64,000 nt of DNA from Palsa-461 sp963768185 (lineage in GTDB: Bacteria; Actinomycetota; Acidimicrobiia; Acidimicrobiales; RAAP-2). The stretch is taken from assembly GCA_963768185.1 (NCBI GenBank), contig CAVYGS010000005.1, positions 930,001-994,000 on the forward strand. The letters are read 5' to 3'. Positions 57,321 through 64,000 of the stretch are shown here, one piece after another (within the stretch, counting starts at the first letter, position 1; every line of letters begins with the position of its first letter). Under the pieces are notes generated by a model, which was not told the origin of the DNA, ran no database searches, and saw only the letters and a list, made by a program, of their open reading frames with translations. Position numbers and translations under genes: made by a program.

Positions 57321-57559
57321 CTAGGAAGGCGCGGTGACAGCCCAGCGGAATAGTGGGTCGACGTCGTGGATGGGGTCCTTGTTGGTCCCCTGGAGATGGA
57401 ACCAGTAGCGATGACCTCCATGACGTCGGCAGTGCGCCCAAGGGCGTCGCGGAACACGTCGCGACGGCGGCGAGCTTCCTTTACCGCCTCCGCAGACGCA
57501 TTGGCTGTCCCCTGCAGATCGTCGAAGCCGCCTGTGACGCTCGTGCGGTCCTCAGTCAT
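57321..57559 (-). pseudogene. polymerase-beta/CD-NTase-like nucleotidyltransferase, N-terminal remnant
   Basis: From ATG 57559 (AGGAGAA upstream) the frame starts M-T-E-D-R-T and has a helix with A-S-A-E-A-V-K-E-A-R-R-R-R-D. It reaches the active-site helix A-T-G-S-I-S-R-G. Removing one base from the run at 57387-57390 gives G-T-N-K-D-P-I-H-D-V-D, the classical G-S-x-x-R-G ... h-D-h-D of pol-beta-type nucleotidyltransferases. After that the restored frame stops at TAG 57321-57323, about 80 residues in all, where a full enzyme needs about 250-300. Only 79 bp remain to the MBL start, so the rest has been deleted. Confidence 0.72.
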
Positions 57560-57657
57560 GAGCCGTTCTCCTGTCGTTGCCGTGCGTCCTGGAACTTCCC
57601 CAGGTCGAAGCCATCCGACCGGTGGCTCGATATCAAGATACCATATCAAAAGATGCC

Positions 57658-57697
57658 TTGCAACCGATCAACCAATTCTGGTACCCTATAGGGGACC
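57658..57697 (+). promoter_or_regulatory. promoter and palindromic operator of the RHH-Doc operon
   Basis: GGTACCCTATAGGGGACC at 57680-57697 is an 18-bp dyad with one mismatched pair. TTGCAA at 57658-57663 and TACCCT at 57682 can serve as -35 and -10, so the dyad covers the -10 box. Autoregulation by the RHH antitoxin is likely. Direct repeats of ATATCAA lie just upstream in the AT-richer stretch 57630-57655. The same 159-bp gap also serves the leftward nucleotidyltransferase block. Confidence 0.6.
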
Positions 57698-57718
57698 GAG
57701 CGAGAGAAGGAGAGATCG

Positions 57719-57934
57719 ATGGAACAGAAAGCGATGACGCTGCGCCTCCCTTATGACCAGGCCGAAGCACTCGAGAAGGTGGCAGAGATCGACGGCGTGT
57801 CAGTAACCGAGGCCATCCGGGAGGCGATCGACGCCCACATTGCTGAGCGCGCCGCCGACGAGGCGTTCCAACAGCGACTGAAGGACTCTATGGATCGTCA
57901 CCAGCGAGTTCTCGACCGCCTCGCCAAGGCCTGA
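57719..57934 (+). CDS. ribbon-helix-helix antitoxin
   Basis: A 71-residue protein with an N-terminal RHH fold: A-M-T-L-R-L-P-Y-D-Q-A-E-A-L-E-K-V-A as strand and helix 1, then V-S-V-T-E-A-I-R-E-A-I-D-A-H as helix 2. A charged C-terminal helix (Q-Q-R-L-K-D-S-M-D-R-H-Q) would bind the toxin. AGAAGGAGAG precedes the ATG. It is 15 bp ahead of the Doc gene and just after a palindromic operator. Confidence 0.88.
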   Translation: MEQKAMTLRLPYDQAEALEKVAEIDGVSVTEAIREAIDAHIAERAADEAFQQRLKDSMDRHQRVLDRLAKA

Positions 57935-57949
57935 ACGGGTACCATCCCG

Positions 57950-58339
57950 GTGGATGTCCAGTACCTCGGCCTCGATGATCTGATTGTGATCGCCGCCGCG
58001 GTCCTCGGAATCGAGGCCGGGGTCCTGGCCAAGATGGCAAATCTCGTGGTCGCCGACATGGTGGTGAACGCGCCGGCAGCATCGTTCGGCGGCCAGGACT
58101 TCTACCCCGACTTCGCCACCAAGGTAGGCGTGCTTGGGTACCGGATTGCCCGCCAGCACGCCTTGCCCGACGGCAACAAACGAACGGCGTTCTTGGCCAT
58201 GGTCGAGTTCGCCGAACGCAATGGCCGTTCGTGGACAGACGACGAGGAGGACCGCACCGTCGAGATGATGATCGCTGCGGCCGCCGGCACGGTGACGGAG
58301 GCGGCGTTTTCTCACTGGGTCTCGGAGCGCCTTCCATGA
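57950..58339 (+). CDS. Doc/Fic family toxin
   Basis: A 129-residue Doc-type protein. The catalytic motif is H70-A-L-P-D-G-N-K-R78-T-A, the H-x-F/L-x-D-G-N-x-R of Fic/Doc; the N-terminal Y-L-G-L-D-D-L-I-V-I-A is also typical of Doc, which phosphorylates elongation factor Tu in the P1 system. The start is GTG at 57950. Its TGA overlaps the ATG of the deoxyribosyltransferase-HTH gene. The antitoxin is the RHH gene upstream and not the usual Phd. Confidence 0.9.
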   Translation: MDVQYLGLDDLIVIAAAVLGIEAGVLAKMANLVVADMVVNAPAASFGGQDFYPDFATKVGVLGYRIARQHALPDGNKRTAFLAMVEFAERNGRSWTDDEEDRTVEMMIAAAAGTVTEAAFSHWVSERLP

Positions 58340-59292
58340 GATCGCTCCAGATGGCACTGCCCCTGGGCGACGAGCCAGCACCCGGTCCGTGCCTCTACCT
58401 GGCGTGCCCCTTGACGTCGGTCGATGGTGAGGCGGCGAAACTCATCGACGCCTGGTGTACGCACGTCATCAACGCCGTGTCCGAGACGGCGGCCGAGAGC
58501 GCCCAACGGTGGCAGGTAGCGGTACACGCTCCCGTGCTCTGGTCGAACCCGGCTCGTGGCGACGCTCGCGAACCGGAGGCGATCTACACCCTGAACAGCC
58601 GAAAGGTCCGAGATTGCGCAGGGATGATCGTCTTGTCGGTAGGCGGTGGCAGCACCGGGATGGGGCAAGAGCTTGCCTGGGCGGTTGCGCTCCGTCTGCC
58701 CGTGCTCTATGTACACCCTGGCGACGAAGCCGCGAGTCGACAGATCCTCGGCACCCCAGGCGACGTGACGGTCGCTCCCTTCAGCGATGCGACGAGCCTG
58801 ATCGAAGCAGTGCGCAGCTTTCTGCGCCTCCACCGAGCAACCATCGAAGACCACGCTCGGCGCGCGACCGGAGAGGCGATGAAGTTCGCACCGTTGCGGG
58901 CACTGCTCGTCGATGCATGGGATCGTTGCAGCGAAAGCCGGAGGCTCGGCGTGCAAGCCGAGGCGCGTGTCCACCAAGGGCGGATCGCCGAGCTCCTGGA
59001 CAACGACCGGGCCTTGGGGCTTGCTTCCTTGTCGGAGCTCACCGCGCTGTCGGCCGCGCTGGACGTGCCTCTCGCGTCACTGGGTCCTGTCGAACATCTG
59101 CCTGATCTGGGACAACGCGAGCATGAGGCCCTCGCGCAGGTTTCCGACGAGTACGACTGGTCGGGCAGCAAGGCACTCCAGGTCGAACGCGCAGCTCGAA
59201 TGGAACTGGCGCGAGGAGGAGTCCGACGACTCACCTTCCAGACTCCTGACGACTGGCTCCGCTTCGATCGCCGATTGTCTGGCCATGCGTAA
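58336..59292 (+). CDS. nucleoside deoxyribosyltransferase-like domain fused to HTH
   Basis: A 318-residue protein. Residues about 19-150 show L-Y-L-A-C-P-L-T at the first strand and V-G-G-G-S-T-G-M-G-Q-E-L-A-W-A at 102-116, which is the nucleoside 2-deoxyribosyltransferase-like pattern with the catalytic Glu in the last motif. Residues about 215-265 look like an XRE-type helix-turn-helix (L-S-E-L-T-A-L-S-A-A-L-D-V-P-L-A-S-L). A helical tail follows. It overlaps the Doc gene by ATGA and the next gene by 8 bp. It may sense or hydrolyse nucleotides and control transcription; this is inferred from the domain pair. Confidence 0.75.
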   Translation: MRSLQMALPLGDEPAPGPCLYLACPLTSVDGEAAKLIDAWCTHVINAVSETAAESAQRWQVAVHAPVLWSNPARGDAREPEAIYTLNSRKVRDCAGMIVLSVGGGSTGMGQELAWAVALRLPVLYVHPGDEAASRQILGTPGDVTVAPFSDATSLIEAVRSFLRLHRATIEDHARRATGEAMKFAPLRALLVDAWDRCSESRRLGVQAEARVHQGRIAELLDNDRALGLASLSELTALSAALDVPLASLGPVEHLPDLGQREHEALAQVSDEYDWSGSKALQVERAARMELARGGVRRLTFQTPDDWLRFDRRLSGHA

Positions 59293-60037
59293 TGAAGCCG
59301 ATTGTCTGGTTCGGTGGCTATTTGAGCGGGTCGGCGTCTCAGATCAGCCCCCTGTCGACTTGGTCGAACTCGCCGACCGGATGGGGGTCGAGTCAATCAA
59401 GGACGCCGCCATGGTCGAGGATGGACGTCTCGAGCAGCGGATGGGCGCCGCGACGATCTACGTGCGCGACGACCTGTCGGGCGGCCGTCGGCAGTTCACG
59501 ATCGCTCACGAGCTAGGTCATCGACTGCTCCTCCACCCGAGTGCCCCCGCCACGGCGTACCGGCGGCGCCTGAGCGGTGACGACGTCGAGCGGCTCTGCG
59601 ATGACGTCGCGGCTTCGATCCTTATGCCTCGTCACTGGGTCGAGGCGGAGTTCGAAGGGGCGGCTCGACGACTCCGGACGCTCAGACGGATGGCCGCAAT
59701 GTCATCCTCCTCCTTGAGTGCGAGTCTCGTACGGCTTCGAGAGGTGCACCAGTGGAGCGAGTCGCTGCTTCGGTTCTCCTGCTATGCGGATCGATGGCGC
59801 CTAGCTGCTCCTGCCGGCGTCCCCGCCGCACTGCATGGGTGCATTCGAACGACCGATGATACCGATCGCGCCTTGGCGGAGATCGGCTCAAGGACCTCAG
59901 CTGACGCCATCGGTGAGTTACCCCTTCGTGTCGCCACATCTGAGCTCACGTTCCGGGCGGAAATCTCCGTTGGGAGGGGTAGCGCAGTCGCCCTTCTTGA
60001 CTTGCGCCGGCCGACCGGACACTCGATGCCGAGCTAG
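59285..60037 (+). CDS. ImmA/IrrE family metallopeptidase
   Basis: A 250-residue protein with the zinc protease motif I-A-H75-E76-L-G-H79-R-L-L-L-H, typical of ImmA/IrrE proteases (COG2856), which cleave XRE-type repressors. V-D-L-V-E-L-A-D-R-M-G-V near the N-terminus and L-C-D-D-V-A-A-S-I-L-M-P after the motif are also standard. A C-terminal sensor-like domain of about 100 residues follows. The overlapping upstream gene encodes an HTH protein, which makes it the likely substrate. Confidence 0.9.
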   Translation: MRNEADCLVRWLFERVGVSDQPPVDLVELADRMGVESIKDAAMVEDGRLEQRMGAATIYVRDDLSGGRRQFTIAHELGHRLLLHPSAPATAYRRRLSGDDVERLCDDVAASILMPRHWVEAEFEGAARRLRTLRRMAAMSSSSLSASLVRLREVHQWSESLLRFSCYADRWRLAAPAGVPAALHGCIRTTDDTDRALAEIGSRTSADAIGELPLRVATSELTFRAEISVGRGSAVALLDLRRPTGHSMPS

Positions 60038-60112
60038 CTTTTGGCACGCACGTCCGCCGTTCGAAGACCGGGTAGGTGCGTGTGGCCGCAAACTCGGCGA
60101 AGGGACAATCGC

Positions 60113-60436
60113 ATGGACACGAGTGACACCACGGCTCTGGTCATTCATCACCTGCAGATGATGAATGATGCTCCAGTGCACGACGATGCGACCGCGCACC
60201 AGGCACTCGCGTACGCGTTGTCAGCGGTGGCGGGAATGAACCAGGGTCTCACCCTCGCCGAAGAGCAGTCGGTCGCGGTGATAGGCCCGGTCGACGATAT
60301 CGTCAAGAAGCTTGAGGACTGGATCAAGCGGCTCGTCGCCAAGCTCACCGAGATCGCGAAGCAGCTAAAGGCGAGCTTCTCCATCACTGTCGGGACGAGC
60401 GTCTCAGTGGCGATCAGCTGCGGCCCCTTCAACTGA
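60113..60436 (+). CDS. small protein with amphipathic helix, unknown function
   Basis: A 107-residue protein from ATG 60113 (AAGGGA upstream), last in the rightward operon. After a helical first half (H-Q-A-L-A-Y-A-L-S-A-V-A-G-M-N) comes a clearly amphipathic basic helix, V-K-K-L-E-D-W-I-K-R-L-V-A-K-L-T-E-I-A-K, then a beta-like tail with V-G-T-S-V-S-V-A-I-S-C. I do not recognise a family. The amphipathic helix would suit membrane or partner binding, for example as an effector. Confidence 0.55.
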   Translation: MDTSDTTALVIHHLQMMNDAPVHDDATAHQALAYALSAVAGMNQGLTLAEEQSVAVIGPVDDIVKKLEDWIKRLVAKLTEIAKQLKASFSITVGTSVSVAISCGPFN

Positions 60437-60448
60437 TGCTCGCAAATG

Positions 60449-62644
60449 TCACGCGCTTGCTGTCATCCAGGCACGCAGGCTCGACGCGGTGAGCTGGCAG
60501 GTGCCCCGGCCAGGGACTTCTTCGAGGACGCCGGCACGCACGAGGTCGAGTAGCTCAACCCGGCTGCGCCCGGTGAATCGGATGACGTCGGCAAGCGGCA
60601 CCGTCGCTTGGTCGAGTCTTCTTTTCGGTGAATCGCCGTAGCGCACGGTCCGACACTTCTCCACCGAGGCGCGGGTGACGAACCGCGCCTTGCTGCTGTC
60701 CGTCTCGGGATCGATGTCGAGCTCTCCTCGCTTCGCCATCAGGCCAACGGTGCTCACCGCGAGGTTGAGCTGTCGCGCCGCAGCCGCCTGCTTCATCGAG
60801 CGCTCATGCAGCGCACGAACGCGGGCATGTTCTTCGCATAAGCGACCTGCCGCCTCGGATGAGACCTCGAATTGTCGGCTCGTTGGATGCTGCTCCATCT
60901 CGAGGCCGAGGAGGCGAGACATCCGGTAGAGGTCGTGGTAGCGGACACCGAGCTCCTCGGCGAGGTCCGGCAGGAGTATCCGGTCAGCCAGTCGATCACG
61001 CAATGCCCAGACCTCGCTCAGCCGCGCCCAACGCCGCCGCACGCCGTCCCTGTCCTGGACGATTACACACCTCAAGGTGCCGTCCCGCATCCATCGCCTG
61101 GCGGTCGTTTCCGCGATCCGTAGCTCTGACGAGACCCGCTGTGCATCGCAGAATGGATCCTCAGAGTGGTCCGGGTCGGTCGACCAACCCGCTGCCAGAA
61201 GCGTCGCCTCCGCGTGGGCCGCACGATGGAAGTTCCGATGCGAGTGACCCCATCGGATACGCCGAGTCGTGGGAACGAGCAGAGAGCCGATTGAACCTCG
61301 GATCATCTCGTCGAGTACGCGCGCCACCTCTGCGAGGGGCGTGAGCTCGGGATGGTCGAGCGTATAGACACGCCCGAAGACATCGTCGGCAGCGCGATGT
61401 CCCATGAAGCGCCGACGTACCCCGTGCTCGATCCCCGACTCCCACGCGATGTCCGTGGCGACGCTCTTGCGCAAGAGATGTGGCGACACCCGAAAGCCGA
61501 GATCACCGCTGCCCAGCCCCTCGGCAGTCGCAGCGGTCTCGAAGGCCTCGCGGAAGCTCAGCTGACCAGACAGATCCGCTGTCTGAAGACCAGGTACGAG
61601 ACGCGAGGTTTCGTCAATCTCGTCGGTCTCGGGGTCGGTGTGAAATGCCTCGATCGCGACCTGCAGCAGCTCCAACATGCTCGATGGTAGGACAAGCACT
61701 CGCAACCCGGCCTCGGTCTTCGTCCGCTCCTTGTGCTGGACGACGACGATACGGCCGTCGTCATTGCGCACCCTGAAGTCGCGACCTCCCTGGCCCCGCA
61801 CGAGCAATAGCCCGGAGTCCCCGAGGTCGACGACATCGTCGACCAAGACGCCGAACGCCTCGGAGATTCGGAGCCCCATCACGCGCTGCAGCCACAGCAC
61901 CAGCTGATGGACCGGATGAAGATGCGCAGCGATCCGCGCGCACTCCGGAAAGCTCAGCGGACGCGGTTGGGACGTCGGGCGTCGCGCACGAGCAACCGCA
62001 GGGTCAGGTTCCGGCGCCACCAAGCCCTCGGTGGGATCGAAGCCGGGTGGCACCAACCCGTTCGCCCGGGAGAACGCCAGGACCCGGCGAAGCACCCACA
62101 GGGCGTCGACCACGACCGACTGGGCAAGCCCTACCGGCCGATTCGGTTTCGCTTTGCGTAGTGCAGCAGCCGCCGACTCCGGCACACGGACGTGTCCGTG
62201 TGCGTCACGGTACGCGCCGGTGAGCTCGCCGTCGCGCCAACGTCGTCGGGCCGTGGCCAGGCTCACCTCACCCATCGCCGCCACCTCTCGAAGCGAGAGC
62301 TCACCACCGGTGCGAGACCCCCCGTAGACCGCTGGCGCCCGACGAGAGCCGTCGGGCACACCCCCTCCACGGCCAACGAGGTTGAGCAGCCACTCGTGCA
62401 CCATGAAGTAGCTGATGTCGCCGACCGTGCTCGTCTGCGGACCGAACCAGGGGATGACGTAGCTATCGAGGATGCGACGTATCTGCTCCGCACGATCGGG
62501 GCCCGCTCGGCGGAGATCGTCATAGGCAGCGTCCACCCACATTCGACCGACCGAAGCCACGTCCGCCCTGAGCTCTCGCTCGGAAGGCGCTGGACGACCG
62601 GCATCCGGATTGACAGCCCCGGTCCACGCGTATCTGTTGACCAT
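60449..62644 (-). CDS. tyrosine site-specific integrase with extra HTH domains
   Basis: A 731-residue integrase, almost twice the usual length. The catalytic set is visible: R259 in M-G-L-R-I-S-E-A, H389-x-x-R392 in P-H-L-L-R-K-S-V, H416 in M-G-H-R-A-A-D, and the nucleophile Y427 in G-R-V-Y-T. A MerR/Xis-like HTH is inserted at about 115-160 (L-R-E-V-A-A-M-G-E-V-S-L-A-T-A-R-R-R-W). After residue 470 come three more HTH-like segments, e.g. R-I-A-E-T-T-A-R-R-W-M-R-D-G-T-L and D-V-I-R-F-T-G-R-S-R-V-E-L-L. It lies 135 bp from the tRNA end, as for islands that target it. Confidence 0.9.
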   Translation of the reverse strand: MVNRYAWTGAVNPDAGRPAPSERELRADVASVGRMWVDAAYDDLRRAGPDRAEQIRRILDSYVIPWFGPQTSTVGDISYFMVHEWLLNLVGRGGGVPDGSRRAPAVYGGSRTGGELSLREVAAMGEVSLATARRRWRDGELTGAYRDAHGHVRVPESAAAALRKAKPNRPVGLAQSVVVDALWVLRRVLAFSRANGLVPPGFDPTEGLVAPEPDPAVARARRPTSQPRPLSFPECARIAAHLHPVHQLVLWLQRVMGLRISEAFGVLVDDVVDLGDSGLLLVRGQGGRDFRVRNDDGRIVVVQHKERTKTEAGLRVLVLPSSMLELLQVAIEAFHTDPETDEIDETSRLVPGLQTADLSGQLSFREAFETAATAEGLGSGDLGFRVSPHLLRKSVATDIAWESGIEHGVRRRFMGHRAADDVFGRVYTLDHPELTPLAEVARVLDEMIRGSIGSLLVPTTRRIRWGHSHRNFHRAAHAEATLLAAGWSTDPDHSEDPFCDAQRVSSELRIAETTARRWMRDGTLRCVIVQDRDGVRRRWARLSEVWALRDRLADRILLPDLAEELGVRYHDLYRMSRLLGLEMEQHPTSRQFEVSSEAAGRLCEEHARVRALHERSMKQAAAARQLNLAVSTVGLMAKRGELDIDPETDSSKARFVTRASVEKCRTVRYGDSPKRRLDQATVPLADVIRFTGRSRVELLDLVRAGVLEEVPGRGTCQLTASSLRAWMTASA

Positions 62645-62778
62645 GCGACAAGGCTGACGAAAGACCTGGTCACATGCACATCGACCCTCGACCGCAGCGT
62701 GAGCGGCCGGTGGGAGCTATTGGAACGTCCTCGGTCGCACCGTCGTCACGTTCGTAACGGTGCGACCGAGAGTTCAGA

Positions 62779-62855
<77 letters not shown>

Positions 62856-62957
62856 GCGAAGACGATCAATTTAGCAGTGCCGAACCCTGGCCGTACCCGG
62901 CCCAGCCGTATGGCCGATTAGTCCGGACCGCCCCGGGGAGCGACGAGGTCGGCCCGC

Positions 62958-63431
62958 CTACTCCAGTTTGTCCAGGCCTTTGAGCACAGCGTCCGTCTGC
63001 TTGATGCCAGCTCGAACCTTTGGTCCGTACTCGGCCGTCAACCTGGTGTTGTTTCGGATCACGCCGCGCGTGCAGTCGTCGGCGGCGGTGCCGAAGTCAC
63101 GGAGCGCCGCGGACCACCGGCCCTGGATCTCGGCGTCAGGGATTCGCGGAATCAGTGAAGCGGCTCGGACATCTGCCGCCAGCTGCTCACAATCCGAGGT
63201 GATCCTGGTGATGGATCCGTTCTGGATACTCGCTGCGACAGCCTTGATATCGGTCTGCAGACTCGTGAAGACCGCTCCGTGCGCGTACACCCACAATCGG
63301 ACGGCGGCAACGTCGACCCGCTTGGTCTTTGACGCTCCGGCAGGTGGGGCGACGATGATCACACCCACCATTGAGCTCAGGAGCAGAAGTGCGATCATCG
63401 CCGCTCGCGCTCTTCGCCAAGAAGGATGCAT
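62958..63431 (-). CDS. secreted protein of unknown function
   Basis: A 157-residue protein with a Sec signal peptide: basic start W-R-R-A-R-A-A, hydrophobic A-L-L-L-L-S-S-M-V-G-V-I-I-V, and a cleavage-like P-P-A-G-A-S. The mature part is helical with few features and two Cys (D-C-E-Q and D-D-C-T), which could form one disulfide. No family recognised. It is outside the island, just beyond the tRNA. Confidence 0.7.
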   Translation of the reverse strand: MHPSWRRARAAMIALLLLSSMVGVIIVAPPAGASKTKRVDVAAVRLWVYAHGAVFTSLQTDIKAVAASIQNGSITRITSDCEQLAADVRAASLIPRIPDAEIQGRWSAALRDFGTAADDCTRGVIRNNTRLTAEYGPKVRAGIKQTDAVLKGLDKLE

Positions 63432-63597
63432 GTGGGACCGCACTCAAGATAGCGACGACGCGGACAGCCTCCCGGTCGCGACGGGAGGAACGAACGGCGC
63501 GGCGCCCGCCCTCAGACCCTTGGGGCCCACTCAGGCGTCCCCCAAGGGGAACGCTCTGATCCCGTCCGACCGAGAGCCAAGCTCGACGCCCCTTTAA
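63430..63597 (+). CDS. possible small hydrophilic protein
   Basis: A 55-codon frame with AAGAAGG before the ATG, opening M-W-D-R-T-Q-D-S-D-D-A-D-S. It is divergent from the secreted protein, with which its start overlaps by two bases. Composition (Asp/Ser/Pro-rich) is plausible for a small real protein but no homology is recognised. Confidence 0.25.
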   Translation: MWDRTQDSDDADSLPVATGGTNGAAPALRPLGPTQASPKGNALIPSDREPSSTPL

Positions 63598-63639
63598 CCA
63601 GCTCAGTCGTGGCCGACGTCACGACGCGTAATCCTCCAG

Positions 63640-63735
63640 CTCAGGGGTCTGAACTAGGTTCAAAGTCTTAGGGGTTTTTTACGGTCTTCTTCACCAATTT
63701 TCTCGGAAAAAATAGGTCCCAGGTCTACAGTTCAC
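63640..63735. other. AT-rich non-coding stretch before the last gene
   Basis: The gap 63598-63855 has no gene I can support. Within it, 63655-63720 is markedly AT-rich for this genome, with a TTTTTT run (63675-63680), ATTTTCTCGGAAAAAAT, and a small TGAAC-TAG-GTTCA dyad at 63650-63662. It may contain the promoter of the gene starting at 63856. No specific -10/-35 pair stands out. Confidence 0.4.
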
Positions 63736-63855
63736 CCCGACGATCGGCGATTGCGCGTCTCACGCGGGTATCCGAAGCGCCGAGGGTGCACCGGTTTCGC
63801 GACCGAAGACTCCAGCCGGTCGGTAAAGAGGAAGACCGAACCAAGGAGTTCAGCG

Positions 63856-64000
63856 TTGGCCGAGACTCCGATCCCCGAACCTAACGGCCCCGACGCCCCG
63901 ACACTCACGCGCACCACTCCCGTGATCGGGGAGGAGTTCGCGCCACCGACAGCGGAGAACAAGCTCGACGGGCTCAATGGAGGTGGCGGCTCACGGACCC
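63856..64000 (+). CDS. N-terminal part of an unknown protein, cut by the window end
   Basis: From TTG 63856, with AAGGAG about 10 bp upstream, an open frame runs to the window edge: A-E-T-P-I-P-E-P-N-G-P-D-A-P-T then T-T-P-V-I-G-E-E-F-A-P-P and a G-L-N-G-G-G-G-S stretch. The visible 48 residues are a Pro/Gly-rich, acidic, probably disordered N-terminus. Family not recognisable. Confidence 0.45.
   Translation, partial: MAETPIPEPNGPDAPTLTRTTPVIGEEFAPPTAENKLDGLNGGGGSRT

Overview
The window is high-GC DNA with short intergenic gaps, many ATGA/GTGA stop-start overlaps, GTG and TTG starts, and many TetR, MarR and MFS genes. This gene content and codon style fit an actinobacterium (Actinomycetota). 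I would lean to an Acidimicrobiia-like lineage, but the sequence alone does not settle the class.

Layout. 1-8.8 kb: small catabolic and housekeeping genes: a cut-off alpha/beta hydrolase, GNAT plus sulfatase, an enoyl-CoA hydratase/CoA-transferase pair, a hemerythrin protein, a DUF4118 membrane protein, a DEAD-box helicase and a frameshifted primary-like sigma factor. 8.9-29.6 kb: stress, redox and efflux genes: SDR/SnoaL, UspA, TetR-DrrAB-type ABC exporter, an acetolactate-synthase-like ThDP enzyme, a CNB-thioredoxin-reductase fusion, a katG remnant, a TetR-controlled hydrolase/tautomerase pair, Ohr, three DHA2-type MFS exporters and their likely regulators. 29.7-32.3 kb: a pirin gene whose 3' end is overwritten by a solo TnpB element. 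32.4-43.2 kb: CoA-transferase, VOC, DUF899, DinB, MarR/reductase and SHOCT genes, plus an IS1182-like element with perfect inverted repeats and an AGCT target duplication. 43.3-50.1 kb: an IS5-like element that carries a SEC-C passenger gene and is inserted in the 3' end of an ECF sigma gene (sigma + YCII/DGPF pair), then a sulfite-oxidase-like/flavin-reductase fusion, MoaD and a BNR-repeat protein. 50.2-52.5 kb: a degraded antitoxin, a frameshifted DDE transposase and a nested set of direct repeats.

52.5-62.86 kb is the most interesting part: a genomic island of about 10.3 kb at the 3' end of an initiator tRNA-Met gene. It has a tyrosine integrase next to the tRNA, and a 12-bp copy of the tRNA 3' terminus at the far end. 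Its cargo falls into two divergent blocks. Block 1 runs leftward: a broken polymerase-beta/CD-NTase-like nucleotidyltransferase, an MBL-fold membrane-anchored hydrolase, an E2-E1 fusion and a JAB/JAMM peptidase, with a convergent patatin-like phospholipase after them. This resembles the ubiquitin-like conjugation operons associated with CBASS and related defence. Block 2 runs rightward from a palindromic operator: an RHH antitoxin, a Doc/Fic toxin, a deoxyribosyltransferase-HTH fusion, an ImmA/IrrE protease and a small amphipathic protein, packed as one operon. I do not recognise block 2 as a described system.

At least nine single-site frameshifts occur across the window, several in genes that otherwise look conserved end to end and several at short homopolymers. 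This pattern suggests residual sequencing indels as much as real pseudogenes, and the frameshift calls should be read with that in mind. I saw no rRNA genes and no CRISPR array.
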